From Candidatus Gastranaerophilales bacterium (GTDB taxonomy: Bacteria > Bacillota > Clostridia > Lachnospirales > Lachnospiraceae), in NCBI GenBank assembly GCA_023663225.1, contig JAMPHU010000013.1, positions 1 through 62,612 on the forward strand: a stretch of 62,612 nucleotides of DNA, in the 5' to 3' direction. Below, in pieces: positions 62,123 to 62,612 of this stretch. A model generated the notes under the pieces. That model made no database searches. It had not been told where the DNA came from and saw only the letters and a list, made by a program, of their open reading frames with translations. Numbering within the stretch: the first letter of the stretch is position 1; each line of letters starts with the position of its first letter. Position numbers and translations under genes: made by a program.

Positions 62123-62348
62123 TCATAATTATATGTGTCCGGCCGAATGGTTTCAAGGAAATTACTGGAACTGCTCTAAAAACCGCTATAATGACTCTGA
62201 CTTAACTAAACAGATTACAAAATTTAATTGACATATTTGACGCATTTTAATCTAATGCTATTAGAAATGGAGTAATCTGCCATCGAAAATATTGTTCGCA
62301 CACCGTCTGCGACTAATAAATATACGGTTCGAAAGTCTTATGTTAAAT

Positions 62349-62391
62349 GAAGCCACACCTGCTGAATAATAGCAGGCATGGCTTCTAATTT
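62349..62391 (+). terminator. hairpin with T-rich tail
   Basis: GAAGCC/GGCTTC and CCTGCT/AGCAGG pair around a seven-base loop with a 3-by-3 internal loop, and a TAATTTTT tail follows on the + strand. On the - strand it lies about 50 bases after the permease fragment, so it may end that gene too. The rest of 62123-62348 shows no convincing gene. Confidence 0.5.
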
Positions 62392-62439
62392 TTACAATTG
62401 CTGACATAATTATAAACAACACGGTTTTTATTTGCAGAC

Positions 62440-62612
62440 TTATTTTAATTTTATTTCATAGTTTTTGAAAAACCACCTTGCCAAAAGAATAATAGCAACA
62501 ATAATAGATAGCAATCCCAATAGGTTATTAAAAATTATTTCTGGAAAGAAATAATTTACTCAAACTTCCCACACCATTTGGTGTGATACACCTTGAAAAT
62601 TCAATACTTTAG
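62440..62612 (-). pseudogene. C-terminal fragment of a second ABC-2 permease, apparently frameshifted
   Basis: On the - strand a stop at 62440 ends a frame encoding NNLLGLLSIIVAIILLARWF and FKNYEIKLK, a hydrophobic helix plus basic tail typical of lantibiotic-type ABC-2 permeases. Upstream, the same frame has a TGA about 17 residues before NNLLG, and a neighbouring frame continues with ITPNGVGSLSK, so a frameshift near 62560 is likely. The gene runs out of the window. Confidence 0.4.

Noticed and set aside
61932-62231. 99-codon + strand ORF
   Set aside because: Most of it lies opposite the response regulator; the last part (ending LTKQITKFN) has no start or site of its own and no family I recognise.
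62570-62585. CACACC/GGTGTG palindrome near the window end
   Set aside because: It lies within the broken permease frame and has no tail or promoter context.

Overview
The window reads as chromosome of a flagellated, low-to-mid GC Firmicute of the Lachnospiraceae type. The reasons are two Tad-pilus gene sets with DUF5702, DUF6382-FHA and class III prepilin features, a DUF6240 protein next to flagellin, BofA/DUF2508 genes, a DUF4358-MBOAT-DHHW set, and strong Shine-Dalgarno sites with frequent GTG/TTG starts. Family names come from recognising sequence patterns by eye; no search was run. No rRNA, tRNA, CRISPR array or insertion sequence was recognised.

Region 1 (1-18992, + strand) is the most unusual part. 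It starts inside a DUF5702 gene, followed by a TadE-like pseudopilin, a prepilin peptidase, a WG-repeat membrane protein, a DUF6382-FHA reader, a PP2C phosphatase and a Ser/Thr kinase with a TPR ectodomain. Next come a 44-aa membrane protein, two membrane-anchored TPR proteins sharing one N-terminal module but carrying different C-terminal repeats, a deleted remnant of a BspA/LysM surface gene, an intact BspA/LysM surface protein, a second small membrane protein and a second kinase with a propeller-like ectodomain. Kinase, phosphatase, FHA reader and pilin parts in one array suggest phosphothreonine signalling coupled to a Tad-like surface apparatus. Both kinases carry acidic Thr-rich inserts in their activation segments; in the first this is a five-copy repeat resembling FHA docking sites.

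Region 2 (19003-40781) is mostly housekeeping and motility: a lone N-terminal domain of a prepilin peptidase (- strand), oppABCDF peptide transport, a DHH phosphoesterase ending in a strong terminator, a DUF4358/MBOAT/DHHW acyl-transfer set that runs into ksgA, a TPR protein with an 11-copy acidic repeat, glgB, then a DUF6240 (FliK-like) protein, flagellin and a FliS-like chaperone, and DUF2508 on the - strand. Between glgB and the flagellar genes lies a cluster of near-perfect inverted repeats.

Region 3 (40908-52269) starts with a BofA-family gene. A sigma-A promoter then leads into a complete Tad operon: prepilin peptidase, TadZ/CpaE-like, CpaF, TadB, TadC, Flp pilin, DUF5702, two TadE-like proteins, a second peptidase and a second DUF6382-FHA protein, but no kinase or phosphatase. 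A predicted three-way-junction element separates it from a rhomboid protease. Region 4 (52257-58166) holds an acyltransferase and a DUF6020-like membrane protein (- strand), a flavodoxin-like/SCP2 protein, a HIT protein and a two-subunit class I fumarase. Region 5 (58191-62612, - strand) looks more AT-rich and encodes an ABC-2 permease, its ATPase, a sensor kinase and a response regulator, ending in a broken permease fragment; it resembles a peptide-antibiotic resistance module and may be acquired.
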